Source: Martelella mediterranea DSM 17316 (lineage in GTDB: Bacteria > Pseudomonadota > Alphaproteobacteria > Rhizobiales > Rhizobiaceae). Taken from it: a stretch of 64,000 bases of DNA. A model generated the notes under the pieces. That model did not search any database. It was not told the origin of the DNA and saw nothing but the letters and a program-made list of their open reading frames with translations. Position numbers and translations under genes: made by a program. The stretch covers positions 573,501 to 637,500 of the forward strand of contig NZ_CP020330.1 in NCBI RefSeq assembly GCF_002043005.1. The letters are read 5' to 3'. Positions 43,983-52,932 of the stretch are shown one piece after another. Position 1 is the first letter of the stretch. Each line of letters opens with the position of its first letter.

Positions 43983-44289
43983 GATGGGCCCCTCCGTCCT
44001 GGCTGCAAAAGAATGGCAGGCAGGGTTAGGCGCGGCCGGTCGGGATGTCAATAAACGTAAGGCGGCATAAGTCTTTCTACGCGCGGGAGCAGAGACCTGG
44101 CGGGGAACGGGGCCCACGGCCTGCCATCACCGCGGAGCGAAGCGCCCAGATGTCTAAATCTTCTCAGGTTTCAGACGGCTGGCCCTTCCCTGTCAGCCCC
44201 TGCCGCCGCGTTCCGGGCCACGCTTGCGAGGACTGCGCACGCCGCAATAATGGCGGAACCCGGAACCATGTAGAGGCATGTTGTTTAAA

Positions 44290-44307
44290 TTGGTAAATAA
44301 TTGTAGT
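44290..44307 (+). promoter_or_regulatory. TTGT-like degenerate site E
   Basis: TTGGTAAATAATTGTAGT lies 88 bp before the D-2-hydroxyacid dehydrogenase start. It keeps the TTG...TTGTA pattern, but the blocks are 11 bp apart rather than 10. Confidence 0.35.
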
Positions 44308-44394
44308 TTGATTCTCAACCATGGCAGGCGTCCGATGCCTGTCGGGAGGAATAGCCTGCGCCATGCGTGCAGGCAAAGAGGAGACCGGCTCAAA

Positions 44395-45408
44395 GTGATC
44401 GACACACCACCCGAGGTCCGCATCGAAGAGGTGCTTTTCACGCTCGCGCTGCCGGAAGACGCGCGCCGCGAGGTCGAGGCGGTTCTGGCCCCGACAAGGA
44501 TCATCTTTGCAACCCCCGATGACGATGCGACGATCAGAAAAGCACTCGAAACCGTCGATGTCGCCGTCGTGCAATCCGACATAGACGAGCGGTTTCTTGC
44601 CGGCCCGAAGCTGAAATGGGTCCATTGCGGCCATTCCGGGCTGACGAAATCCGCCATGCCGGGTGTGTTCGAAAAGGGGATCGTGGTCACCGGGTCGGCG
44701 GGCCGTTCGGCCGAAGCGCTTGCCCAGCATGCCTTCTACTTCGCGCTCGCGCTGACATTCGACGCCAGACGGCTGATCGAATGTCAGGCGGCGCATATCT
44801 GGCGGGGCATCCCCGGCTATGACGAAAGACTTGGTCTTGCCGGAAAGACGCTCGGCATTGTCGGGCTAGGCCATACCGGTGCGGCAATGGCGGCGCTCGG
44901 CAAGGCGTTCCAGATGAATGTCATCGCCTATACCCGCAGCGCGCGCGCCGACACGCCGCCGAATGTCGACAGGCTCATCTGCGCCGATGCCGGCGGCAGC
45001 CTCGACACGCTGATCGAGGACGCGGACGTGATCATGCTTGCCACGCAGCTCAATGACGAAACCCATCATCTGTTTTCCGCCCGCGAGTTCGCGCTGATGC
45101 GCCCTTCTGCGTTCATCATCAACATGGCGCGCGGACCGGTGATCGACGAGGAGGCGCTGACTGCGGCGTTGCGCTCCGGGGCGATCGCGGGCGCGGGGCT
45201 TGACGTGTTCGACCGGGAGCCCCTGCCCCCGGATGCGCCGATCTGGGATGCGCCCAACGTGCTGATCACCCCGCACATGACCCCTGCCCTGCCGGACAGG
45301 GCACGGCGGGTCATCGAAATCCTGCTGGAAAACATCCGGCGCTACCGGGCGGGCGAGCCGATGCTGAACCAGCTTACCAGCCGCGATGTCTATTCGAAAC
45401 GTGTCTGA
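44395..45408 (+). CDS. D-isomer-specific 2-hydroxyacid dehydrogenase (first copy)
   Basis: About 337 residues. Cofactor loop GIVGLGHTGAAMAALG near 155; catalytic Arg in NMARGPVIDEEAL, Glu in FDREPLP and His in ITPHMTPALP are all present. GTG 44395 was chosen because AAAGAGGAG stands upstream and it gives a normal N-terminus; an ATG at 44335 lacks a ribosome-binding site. Such enzymes reduce 2-oxoacids (hydroxypyruvate, glyoxylate) to D-hydroxyacids. With the lactonase and uronate dehydrogenase genes that follow, an acid-sugar role is likely. It is divergent from the malic enzyme gene. Confidence 0.87.
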   Translation: MIDTPPEVRIEEVLFTLALPEDARREVEAVLAPTRIIFATPDDDATIRKALETVDVAVVQSDIDERFLAGPKLKWVHCGHSGLTKSAMPGVFEKGIVVTGSAGRSAEALAQHAFYFALALTFDARRLIECQAAHIWRGIPGYDERLGLAGKTLGIVGLGHTGAAMAALGKAFQMNVIAYTRSARADTPPNVDRLICADAGGSLDTLIEDADVIMLATQLNDETHHLFSAREFALMRPSAFIINMARGPVIDEEALTAALRSGAIAGAGLDVFDREPLPPDAPIWDAPNVLITPHMTPALPDRARRVIEILLENIRRYRAGEPMLNQLTSRDVYSKRV

Positions 45409-45483
45409 GCGGGCGGCTTTGCCGTAAATATGTTTTGGGCCCGGCGCCATGTTGGCGCTGCGCAAAAAAGTGTGAGACTGAAA

Positions 45484-46353
45484 ATGACGACAATATCGGC
45501 GGATGTGTTCTCGATGACGCCGTGCCGGGTGGGCGAAAGCCCCGTCTGGGACGATGCCCGCAAACGCCTGCTCTGGGTCGATATTCCCAAAGGGCGCATT
45601 CATGCCAAGGGCGAGGATGGGGGCGCGGAGACATTCTGGGACTTGCCGGAGCCGGTCGGATCGTTCGGCCTGACGGATGACGACCGGCTGGTGGTTGCCA
45701 TGGCCTCCGGCGTTTATCTCTTCGCGCCCGATACGGGAAAGCTCGACTGCCTTGTCGAACCCGAACCCGGAGAATATGCGCGCCCTGCCAAAAACCGCCT
45801 CAATGACGGCAAGGTTGGGCCGGATGGCGCATTCTGGGTGGGCAGTATGCACCGGGACAAGCCGACGGCGGCGCTCTGGCGCGTCACCGCGGAGGGAAGA
45901 GCCGAACGCAAGATCCGGGACCTCAGCACCTCCAACGGACTGGCGTTCTCCGCGGACGGAAGGATGCTGTTTCACTCCGACTCCAGGCAGCGCTGGATCG
46001 ACCGCTGGCGGCTGGACCCGCAAACGGGCGCAATCAGCGAACGCACCCGCATCGCCGATCTTGAGGAAGAGGATGGCAGGCCGGACGGGGCGGCAACGGA
46101 TCAGGAAGGCCGCTACTGGAGCGCCGGCGTTTCCGCCGGTCGTCTCAACTGCTTCAGCCCCGAGGGCGAACTTCTCAAGTCCATCCCGGTCCCACCTGAT
46201 GCTCCGACAATGCCCTGTTTCGGCGGCAGCGACATGAAGACGCTCTTCTTCACCAGCCTGCGGCGGCCCGAAAGCCAAAACCCCAATTGCGGCCTGGTCT
46301 TCAGCCTTCGCGTCGATGTGCCCGGCGTTCCCGTTCATCGGTTCAGGACCTGA
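45484..46353 (+). CDS. SMP-30/gluconolactonase-family lactonase
   Basis: 289 residues, six-bladed beta-propeller lactonase. Metal-binding positions are Glu18 (RVGESPVW), Asn near 106 (KNRLNDGKVGPDGAFWVGSM), Asn in STSNGLAFSADG and Asp in FHSDSRQRWIDRW. The family opens aldono- and aldaro-lactones. A uronate dehydrogenase gene starts 54 bp downstream; Udh makes exactly such a lactone, so this enzyme is its natural partner, comparable with UxuL-type lactonases. The start ATG at 45484 was chosen by homology. Confidence 0.9.
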   Translation: MTTISADVFSMTPCRVGESPVWDDARKRLLWVDIPKGRIHAKGEDGGAETFWDLPEPVGSFGLTDDDRLVVAMASGVYLFAPDTGKLDCLVEPEPGEYARPAKNRLNDGKVGPDGAFWVGSMHRDKPTAALWRVTAEGRAERKIRDLSTSNGLAFSADGRMLFHSDSRQRWIDRWRLDPQTGAISERTRIADLEEEDGRPDGAATDQEGRYWSAGVSAGRLNCFSPEGELLKSIPVPPDAPTMPCFGGSDMKTLFFTSLRRPESQNPNCGLVFSLRVDVPGVPVHRFRT

Positions 46354-46406
46354 GATCGACGGCCGCAATTCTTCAAACAGCCGCCTGGACAATTCAAGGA
46401 CATAGC

Positions 46407-47285
46407 ATGCCCCATAGAGAAAGCGAGGCCGCCCGAGAGGCCGGTGCCGAGCCGGTGAAGCCTGTCAGCGCGCAGACCGTGGTGATAACAGGCGGCGCCG
46501 GAAAGATCGGCCGCGCCAGCCGCAAGCATCTTGCCGGAATGCTTAAAGCAATCCGCGTCGTCGATATCGTCGAGCCGGACGACCTTGCGGAAAACGAAAG
46601 CTGGCATCGGGTCGATATCTGCGATCCGGAAGCGGTTCGGCAGGCTCTGGACGGGGCCGATAGCGTCGTCCATCTCGCCGGCTATCCCAATGAGCGGTCG
46701 ATCGACGAGATATTCCGCGTCAACGTGATGGGCACCCACAACATCTACGAAGCGGCGCGGCAGACCGGCGTCAATCGCATCGTCTTCGGTTCGTCCAACC
46801 ACACCGTTGGCTTTTATCCACGCTCCGCCAGGATCTCCCCGCAGGACGCCATGCGACCAGACACCTTCTACGGCCTTGGCAAATGCTGGAGCGAGCTTCA
46901 GGCCGGCCTCTATTTCGAGCGCTATGGCATCCAGACCCTCAGCATCCGGATCGGCAACGCCACTGCCGGCATTTTCGACGAGCGCTCGCGGGTGACCTGG
47001 CTTGGATATCGCGATTTCGCGGAACTCGTCCGCATCGGTCTCGAACACCCCGATATCGATTGCACGACGGTGTTCGGAGTCTCGAAGAGCGATCAGACAT
47101 GGTGGGACAATTCAAATGCGCAGGCCCTGGGCTATTGCCCGCAGCAGGATGCGGAGACAGACGCTGCACCGGGGCCAAGCCGACTGGCGGTAACCGCATT
47201 TCCGGAGATCAACGACTACTTCCAGGGCGGACGTTACTGCGTGATCGACCATGACGGCCAGGTTCGCCGACGTCGCTGGCCCTGA
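46407..47285 (+). CDS. udh: Uronate dehydrogenase-like NAD-dependent SDR, paralogue 2
   Basis: 292 residues. It has the same motif set as the copy at 34720: VVITGGAGKIGR, SSNHTVGFYPRSARI, Tyr155-x3-Lys159 in DTFYGLGKCWSE, TWWDNSNA and YFQGGRYCV. It carries about 25 extra hydrophilic residues at the N-terminus before the cofactor loop and a basic RRRRWP tail. AAGGA precedes the ATG. It probably oxidises a hexuronate to its lactone, which the upstream lactonase hydrolyses. Two diverged copies within 12 kb suggest different substrates. Confidence 0.85.
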   Translation: MPHRESEAAREAGAEPVKPVSAQTVVITGGAGKIGRASRKHLAGMLKAIRVVDIVEPDDLAENESWHRVDICDPEAVRQALDGADSVVHLAGYPNERSIDEIFRVNVMGTHNIYEAARQTGVNRIVFGSSNHTVGFYPRSARISPQDAMRPDTFYGLGKCWSELQAGLYFERYGIQTLSIRIGNATAGIFDERSRVTWLGYRDFAELVRIGLEHPDIDCTTVFGVSKSDQTWWDNSNAQALGYCPQQDAETDAAPGPSRLAVTAFPEINDYFQGGRYCVIDHDGQVRRRRWP

Positions 47286-47297
47286 ACCACAACGCCG

Positions 47298-49004
47298 TCA
47301 GCGCGTGGCGGCCGGCTGGCGCTGAGCGCTCAGCTTCTCGGCGATCATCGCGTCGATGCTGTCTTCAACCAGCGACATCGGCACAGGCCCGAGCCCCATG
47401 ATGCGGTCGTGAAATGCGCGGATGTCGAAATCCGACTTGAGCGCGTTTTCGGCTCTGGCACGCGCCCGCTCGATCGCCATCATGCAAAGATAATAGCCGA
47501 GCGCCTGACCCGGCCAGCTGATATAGCGGCGCAATTCCGCCTCCATGGCGCGCGGGTGCAGGCCGGTATTGTCGATCAGATAATCCAGCGCCCGCTCGTA
47601 GGACCAGCCCTTCGCATGGATGCCGACATCGACGACCATGCGCACGGCGCGCAGCGCCAGAGAACTCCACATGCCGAAAAGCTCATAGGGCGTCTCATAG
47701 ACGCCCATCTCGATGCCGAGCGTCTTTTCGCAGTAGAGCGCCCAGGCATTGCCATAGGCAATGCTGTAGGTCTTGGCGCGAAAGTCCGGCCGGTCGGGAT
47801 TTTCCGCCGCCAGCGCGGTCTGGAAGCAATGTCCGGGAACGGCCTCGTGAAGGGTGAGATCGGGCAGAAGATAGAGCGGCCGTGACGGCAAGTCGTAGGT
47901 GTTGAGCAGAAACAGGCCGGGCGCGCCCGTGCCGGCCGGAAAATTCGGCGCGATATCATCCGGAACCGGCTCGATCGCGTAACGGCCCCGGGGAAGGACC
48001 CCGAAAAACAGGTGCAGCTTGCCCTCGATCCGCCGCGCGATCCAGGACGCCCGCATCAGCAATTCCTCAGGCGTTCGGGCGTAGAATTCCGGCGCGGTTT
48101 CCAGATGCTTGACGAAGGCGGCAATATCGCCGGAAAAGCCCGTTTCGCGCATCGCCTCGGTCATCTTCGACTGGCACAGCTCGACTTCCGCCAGACCAGC
48201 CTCGAAGACGGCCTCCGGCGTCGTCTCGAGCGTCGTGAACTCGCGCAGCCTGCTCTCGTAATAGGCGCGCCCGCCGGGAAGATCGCATGCGGCGATCACG
48301 TCCGTCGCCGCCGGCAGATAGGTCGACCTCATGAAGGCAAGAAGCGCTTCATGGGCCGGCAGAACGGCCTCGCGAATGGTATCGAGCGCGGCCTCACGCA
48401 GCGCTTCCCGGGTCGCGGCCGGCATCTGCGGCGGCAGCGCCTTGAAGGGCTTGTAGTAATCGGTTTCGGCGGGCGACTGGCGCACGAAGGATTCCAGCGA
48501 TTTCAGGCATTGCGGCACGATCCGCGCCGGCTGGGAGAAGCCGCGCGCGAGACCGTCTTTCATGACCTCCATCATTTCCTCGAAATAACGCGGCACATCG
48601 GCCATCATCGCAAGCGCCGTGCGGTATTTGTCCTCGCTGTCGAAACGCTCCTCCCGAATGACCGCCGCGACATCGCCCCAGAAGGTGGTGAAGGCGTTGA
48701 ACGGACGCTCATATTCGCGGAAATGCTGCTGCGCCACGAATGTCTCGACCTGCTGTCGGAGAACGAACCGGTCTTCCCGTGCCACCTCGGAAAGCTGCGC
48801 CTCATCCAGCGCGTCCAGCTCTTCAAGAATACCCTGCCAGAAGGCCAGCTTCTCGCGCTGGACCTCGGCGCAGACGCGGGGCAATTCCGGCCGCAGCGGC
48901 ACATAGGCGCCGAGTTCGCGTACGAAATGACGCCGTCGGAACTGCCATTCCCTGCGGGCGATCTCCGACAGGAGACGATCGTGAGCCGGGATGACTTTTC
49001 CCAT
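47298..49004 (-). CDS. DUF885-family zinc carboxypeptidase-like protein
   Basis: 568 residues. The DUF885 active-site motif is DLTLHEAVPGHCFQTALA (HExxxGH-type zinc site) with the downstream second-ligand block YGNAWALYCEKTLGIEMGVYETPYE. No signal peptide is visible in the chosen frame, so it is probably cytoplasmic. Family members are peptidases with poorly known substrates. It converges with the uronate dehydrogenase gene. In context it could trim an imported peptide-containing compound; this is inference. Confidence 0.87.
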   Translation of the reverse strand: MGKVIPAHDRLLSEIARREWQFRRRHFVRELGAYVPLRPELPRVCAEVQREKLAFWQGILEELDALDEAQLSEVAREDRFVLRQQVETFVAQQHFREYERPFNAFTTFWGDVAAVIREERFDSEDKYRTALAMMADVPRYFEEMMEVMKDGLARGFSQPARIVPQCLKSLESFVRQSPAETDYYKPFKALPPQMPAATREALREAALDTIREAVLPAHEALLAFMRSTYLPAATDVIAACDLPGGRAYYESRLREFTTLETTPEAVFEAGLAEVELCQSKMTEAMRETGFSGDIAAFVKHLETAPEFYARTPEELLMRASWIARRIEGKLHLFFGVLPRGRYAIEPVPDDIAPNFPAGTGAPGLFLLNTYDLPSRPLYLLPDLTLHEAVPGHCFQTALAAENPDRPDFRAKTYSIAYGNAWALYCEKTLGIEMGVYETPYELFGMWSSLALRAVRMVVDVGIHAKGWSYERALDYLIDNTGLHPRAMEAELRRYISWPGQALGYYLCMMAIERARARAENALKSDFDIRAFHDRIMGLGPVPMSLVEDSIDAMIAEKLSAQRQPAATR

Positions 49005-49536
49005 GGAAGCTGTTCCTTCAGTTGAGATGATGACAACGGGAGCTGGCTGTCGCGCGCAACCGGTGTTCCGGCGCACGGATGATAAGCTCTGTATTACAGA
49101 AAATAACAACAATAAACACCGCGACTCTTGACACGGCGTTCGTCGCGGCAACTTATCCGGCGTTTGGCTGGATGGCAGCTCGCCGGTAGACGCTTCCATC
49201 AGCAAGCAGCCGACCCTCCAGAACGTACGCTAAATCAGCCATTTCTCAAGGGGATCGTCGATTTTCGCCGAATTCAAAAAAAATCGCCGTAGAGGCGGCC
49301 ATGTGGTCAGGCGATAGAAAATCAACGCTGCCGAGGTAAAAATAAGTGAAGACTTCTGAGTAACAATTAATTACAATTTCATGGTCAATGCTTTAGATGT
49401 GCTCCCTGCGGCCGCGGTACAGATCTGTCCGCGCGAGGCGGACGAAGACGAGTCCCATCTGCGGAAACCGGAGCGGGCCGGCAGTCGCGGGCGGAGCTGG
49501 CGCAGCGACTGGAAAGAATGACAAGAAAGGGAAATC
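49005..49536. promoter_or_regulatory. Long intergenic region upstream of the second binding protein
   Basis: 532 bp between the DUF885 gene and the rightward binding-protein gene. It contains site F at 49360-49376 in an AT-rich patch (49320-49395) that probably holds the promoter. The stretch 49080-49300 shows no gene or structure I can support. A GAAAGGGAAA ribosome-binding site lies at its end. Confidence 0.5.
49360..49376 (-). promoter_or_regulatory. TTGT-N6-TTGT operator-like site F
   Basis: On the minus strand TTGTAATTAATTGTTAC, with blocks 10 bp apart. It is close to a palindrome (AACAATTAATTACAA). It lies 160 bp before the second binding-protein gene. Confidence 0.5.
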
Positions 49537-51489
49537 ATGGGGACGTTATCAAGATCATATCTGCCTGCTCTTCGGCGCGGCAGGCTGTTGCATATCGCTC
49601 TGGCGACAACGGCGCTTTCATTCCCGGCCGGCGCCCTCCAGGCGCAGATGAGCTATTCGCAGGCGCCGGAACTGGCCGAACGCGTGGAAGCAGGCGAACT
49701 GCCGCCCGTGGAAGAACGGGTCGGAGAAGACCCTCTCGTCATCGAACCGATTGACAGCATAGGAACCTATGGCGGCGAATTGCGTTTCGGCCTTCGCGGC
49801 AGTTCCGACCAGAATCACATCCTGCGCATGGTCGGCCATCAGGGACTGGTGCGCTGGGACCCGACCTACACCGAGATCATCCCGAATCTGGCCAGCAGCT
49901 ACGAGGTCAGCAATGGCGGCCGGGATTTCACCTTTGACCTGCGCCGCGGCGTGCGCTGGTCGGATGGCGAGCCCTTCACCGTCGAAGACGTCGCGTTCAA
50001 TGTCGAGGATCTGATGCTGAACGAGGCGTTCGCGCCGGTCCAGACCCGCTACACGCTCAACGGAGACCCCGTGGCATTCGAGGTGGTGGACGAGGATACG
50101 GTTCGCTTCAGCTTCGATGAGCCGAACGGCGACTTTCTGGCCGTACTCGCTGCGCCAACCGGACAGCATCCCGTGCTCTATTCAAAGCATTACTGCTCGC
50201 AGTTTCACCCGGACTACAATGAAAATGTCGATCAGCTCATAGAGGAAGCCGGCGCGCCCGACTGGCAGACACTCTTCCTGCAGAACTGCGGTGACACCGA
50301 AGTCGCGACCCGCTGGGCCAACCCGGACCGTCCCACACTTGATACCTGGGTCATCAAGGAGCCCTATACGGGCGGCGCGACGCGCGTGGTTCTGGAGCGG
50401 AACCCGTATTTCTGGCAGGTCGATACCGAGGGTAACCAGCTTCCCTATATCGACAGGCTCACCGCCTCGGTCTCGCAGGATGTCGAAAGCCTGATTCTCG
50501 CGGCGATCGCCGGCAAGATCGACTTCGGGCTACGTCATCTCGACACCCCGGCGAACCGGCCGGTGCTGGCCCAGAACCGGGAACAGGGCGATTATCGGAT
50601 GTTCGCCGCCATCGTCAGCGGTTTCAACCAGATGATGATCGACCTCAACCTGACCAGCAAGGATCCGGAACTGCGCGAAGTCTTCAACGAGAAGGATTTC
50701 CGGATCGCCCTTTCGCTCGGCATCAATCGTCAGCAGATCATCGATACGGTGCTGCTCGGCGAGGGCGATCCCTGGCAGCAGGGACCGTTCGAGCCGGAGA
50801 ACCCCTATTACAACGAGAAACTCGCCACGCAGTACATCGAGTATGACCCGGAACGCGCCAATGCCCTGCTTGACGGGCTTGGCCTCGAGCGCGGCCCCGA
50901 CGGTATCCGGCTACTGCCAAGCGGCAAGCCGCTGGCCTTCCAGATCGATGCCATCCCGACCTACCGCGCCGACTGGGTCGATATGCTCGAACTGGTTCGT
51001 CAGCAATGGGCCGAAATCGGCGTAGACATGTCCGTCAACCCGGTGGAGCGCACCTATTTCTATGAACGCACCTCCAACAGCAACGAACATGACGCTGCGG
51101 TCTGGGTCGGCGGCGCAGCCTGGATCCCCGGCAGCGATCCGCACCAGATCATTCCCGTCAATCACGATGCCCGCTGGGCAATCGGCTGGCGCGACTGGTA
51201 TCTGAGCGATGGTGCGGAAGGCATGGAGCCGCCGGAAAGCGTGAAGGAGCGTTTCCGCCTTTATGACGAAGCGCGCGGCGCAACCGATCCCGAAGAGCGG
51301 CTGGCGATCGCCAGAGAGGCGGCGGATATCGCGGCCGAGGAATTCGAGGTCTTCGGCATCGCCAAGGCCATGCCGACCTACGGCATCGTCAAGAACGACC
51401 TCGGAAACGTCCCCGAAGAGATGCTGAACTGGTGGGACCTTGCCACGCCGACGCAGGCAAACCCCCAGACCTGGTACTGGAAGGACTGA
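49537..51489 (+). CDS. ABC transporter substrate-binding protein, family 5, paralogue 2 (orphan)
   Basis: 650 residues with a signal peptide (about residues 1-36, ending GALQAQ). It is closely similar to the protein at 27296 over its whole length, for example GTYGGELR.GLRGSSD.NHILR and KHYCSQFHP.YN, including both Cys positions. No permease or ATPase gene follows; an M24 gene does. It therefore probably delivers a second ligand to the transporter encoded at 29328-33217. Both binding-protein promoters carry the TTGT-N6-TTGT motif. Confidence 0.9.
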   Translation: MGTLSRSYLPALRRGRLLHIALATTALSFPAGALQAQMSYSQAPELAERVEAGELPPVEERVGEDPLVIEPIDSIGTYGGELRFGLRGSSDQNHILRMVGHQGLVRWDPTYTEIIPNLASSYEVSNGGRDFTFDLRRGVRWSDGEPFTVEDVAFNVEDLMLNEAFAPVQTRYTLNGDPVAFEVVDEDTVRFSFDEPNGDFLAVLAAPTGQHPVLYSKHYCSQFHPDYNENVDQLIEEAGAPDWQTLFLQNCGDTEVATRWANPDRPTLDTWVIKEPYTGGATRVVLERNPYFWQVDTEGNQLPYIDRLTASVSQDVESLILAAIAGKIDFGLRHLDTPANRPVLAQNREQGDYRMFAAIVSGFNQMMIDLNLTSKDPELREVFNEKDFRIALSLGINRQQIIDTVLLGEGDPWQQGPFEPENPYYNEKLATQYIEYDPERANALLDGLGLERGPDGIRLLPSGKPLAFQIDAIPTYRADWVDMLELVRQQWAEIGVDMSVNPVERTYFYERTSNSNEHDAAVWVGGAAWIPGSDPHQIIPVNHDARWAIGWRDWYLSDGAEGMEPPESVKERFRLYDEARGATDPEERLAIAREAADIAAEEFEVFGIAKAMPTYGIVKNDLGNVPEEMLNWWDLATPTQANPQTWYWKD

Positions 51490-51497
51490 AAACGCTG

Positions 51498-51523
51498 AAG
51501 GCGGGCTTTGAACAGCCCGCCTT
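51498..51523 (+). terminator. Terminator-like hairpin after binding protein 2
   Basis: AAGGCGGGCT pairs with AGCCCGCCTT over a 6-nt loop (TTGAAC), followed by CCCATGAC. It lies 8 bp after the stop and separates the abundant binding protein from the M24 gene. Confidence 0.65.
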
Positions 51524-51605
51524 CCCATGACAGGCGTGCCGTCATCTCCATGATGGCGCGGCCAGTTCCGGCCCCTCCCCAACGCATAACGACACAGGAT
51601 CTCCA

Positions 51606-52784
51606 ATGCCGAAAGAAACGCCGGGACGCGTTCGGCGGTTGCGCGCAGCGATGGCCCGCGAGGGCTTCGATGCGATTGTCGCCTTCAAGCCGCAGAACAG
51701 TTTCTACATGAGCGGGTTCAACCCGATCATCTACAGCCATCCGGTGGTGGCCATCCTCACGCCAGAGGGATCGGACGCCCTGCTCGTGCACGCCCTGCGC
51801 GACGATCATGCCCGCGAAGCCAGCTTTATCGCCGACATCCGGCTTTATGGCGCTTGGTCGACCAAGAAGACCATGGGGCCGAGCTGGCGCGCAGCGCTAA
51901 AGACCATCCTTGCCGAACGCGGCATCGAAAAGGGCCGGATCGGCCTCGATCTCGACTTCATCTCCGTTGCCCGCTTCCGCGAGATCGAGGCGGAGCTTGC
52001 AGGCGCGGAGTTTGCCGATGCATCCGATGCCATCATGCAATGCCGCTCGGTGAAGGACGAAGACGAGATCGAAAACGCCCGCGCCGCCGGCGAAATCGCC
52101 GATATCGGCATGGACGCGGCCATTCTGGCGCTCAGAAAGGGCGGAAACGAGCGCGAAATCTCACTCGCCTCCATGGCCGCGATGAGCCACTGCTGGGCGG
52201 ACCGATACCCGGACAAGGAGGTCGCCGATTTCGGCAATCTCGAACACGGCATCCAGAACGGCATGTTCGCCTGGGTGCTTTCGGGAGACCGCATGTTTTT
52301 AAACTGCGACAACCCGACCACCAAGACGCCGCAAAAGGGCGAGACCGCGGCGATCCTGCTATGGAGCGTGCTCGACGGCATCCATACGGAGAACGAACGG
52401 ACCGTGATGATCGGCGACGTCTCGCAGGAGAAGCGCCGGGCGCTGGAAGCCATCCTCGAAATCCGTTCGGAAGTCTTCGACATGATCCGGCCGGGCACAC
52501 TCTATTCCGACCTTTTCAACGCCGCCAAGACCGGCCTCGAAACGCGCGGCTATGGCAGCTATATTCCAGGTCGTATCGGCCATTCCATGGGGCTTGGCGC
52601 GCATGAATGGCCGTCCATCGACGCGGCGACCAACATACCGCTTGCCCCCGGCATGATACTGGCCATCGAGCCGAATATCCGAATTCCCGGCGAAGTCGCC
52701 ACCCAGATCTCCGACACGGTGCTGGTCACGGATGAGGGATGCGAGTTCCTGACGAAGTCCGAAGGCGGTCTTCTGCAAGCCTGA
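51606..52784 (+). CDS. M24 (creatinase/Xaa-Pro peptidase fold) protein with altered metal ligands
   Basis: 392 residues with the pita-bread fold: an N-terminal creatinase domain (RLRAAMAREGFDAIVAFKPQNSFYMSGF) and a C-terminal catalytic domain. His326 (GHSMGLGAHE) and Glu355 (AIEPNI) remain. By eye the first metal Asp is Leu near 251, the second is Glu262 (TENERT) and the last Glu is Ser369 (QISDTV). It thus resembles metal-free creatinase-like enzymes more than aminopeptidase P. A C-N hydrolase role on a small amidine or amide compound is plausible. AGGA precedes the ATG. Confidence 0.83.
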   Translation: MPKETPGRVRRLRAAMAREGFDAIVAFKPQNSFYMSGFNPIIYSHPVVAILTPEGSDALLVHALRDDHAREASFIADIRLYGAWSTKKTMGPSWRAALKTILAERGIEKGRIGLDLDFISVARFREIEAELAGAEFADASDAIMQCRSVKDEDEIENARAAGEIADIGMDAAILALRKGGNEREISLASMAAMSHCWADRYPDKEVADFGNLEHGIQNGMFAWVLSGDRMFLNCDNPTTKTPQKGETAAILLWSVLDGIHTENERTVMIGDVSQEKRRALEAILEIRSEVFDMIRPGTLYSDLFNAAKTGLETRGYGSYIPGRIGHSMGLGAHEWPSIDAATNIPLAPGMILAIEPNIRIPGEVATQISDTVLVTDEGCEFLTKSEGGLLQA

Positions 52785-52932
52785 CGATGCGCGTCAAGTG
52801 CGGAAACCTAGGCAATATGTGTCAACTGGATGGCTTCGGTTTGACGAGCGACGCATGACATCCCGGTCTGCCGGCTTCGGCGGATTGGGAGTGTTGTAGG
52901 TGGCGATGAAATATGAATGGGGCTGGCGAAGC

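Noticed and set aside
42081..44054. A 657-codon plus-strand frame opposite the malic enzyme gene
   Set aside because: It is antisense to a clear malic enzyme, has no ribosome-binding site and no family motif; a high-GC shadow.
44866..46392. Minus-strand 508-codon frame opposite the hydroxyacid dehydrogenase and lactonase genes
   Set aside because: It spans two genes with clear active-site motifs on the plus strand; antisense artefact.
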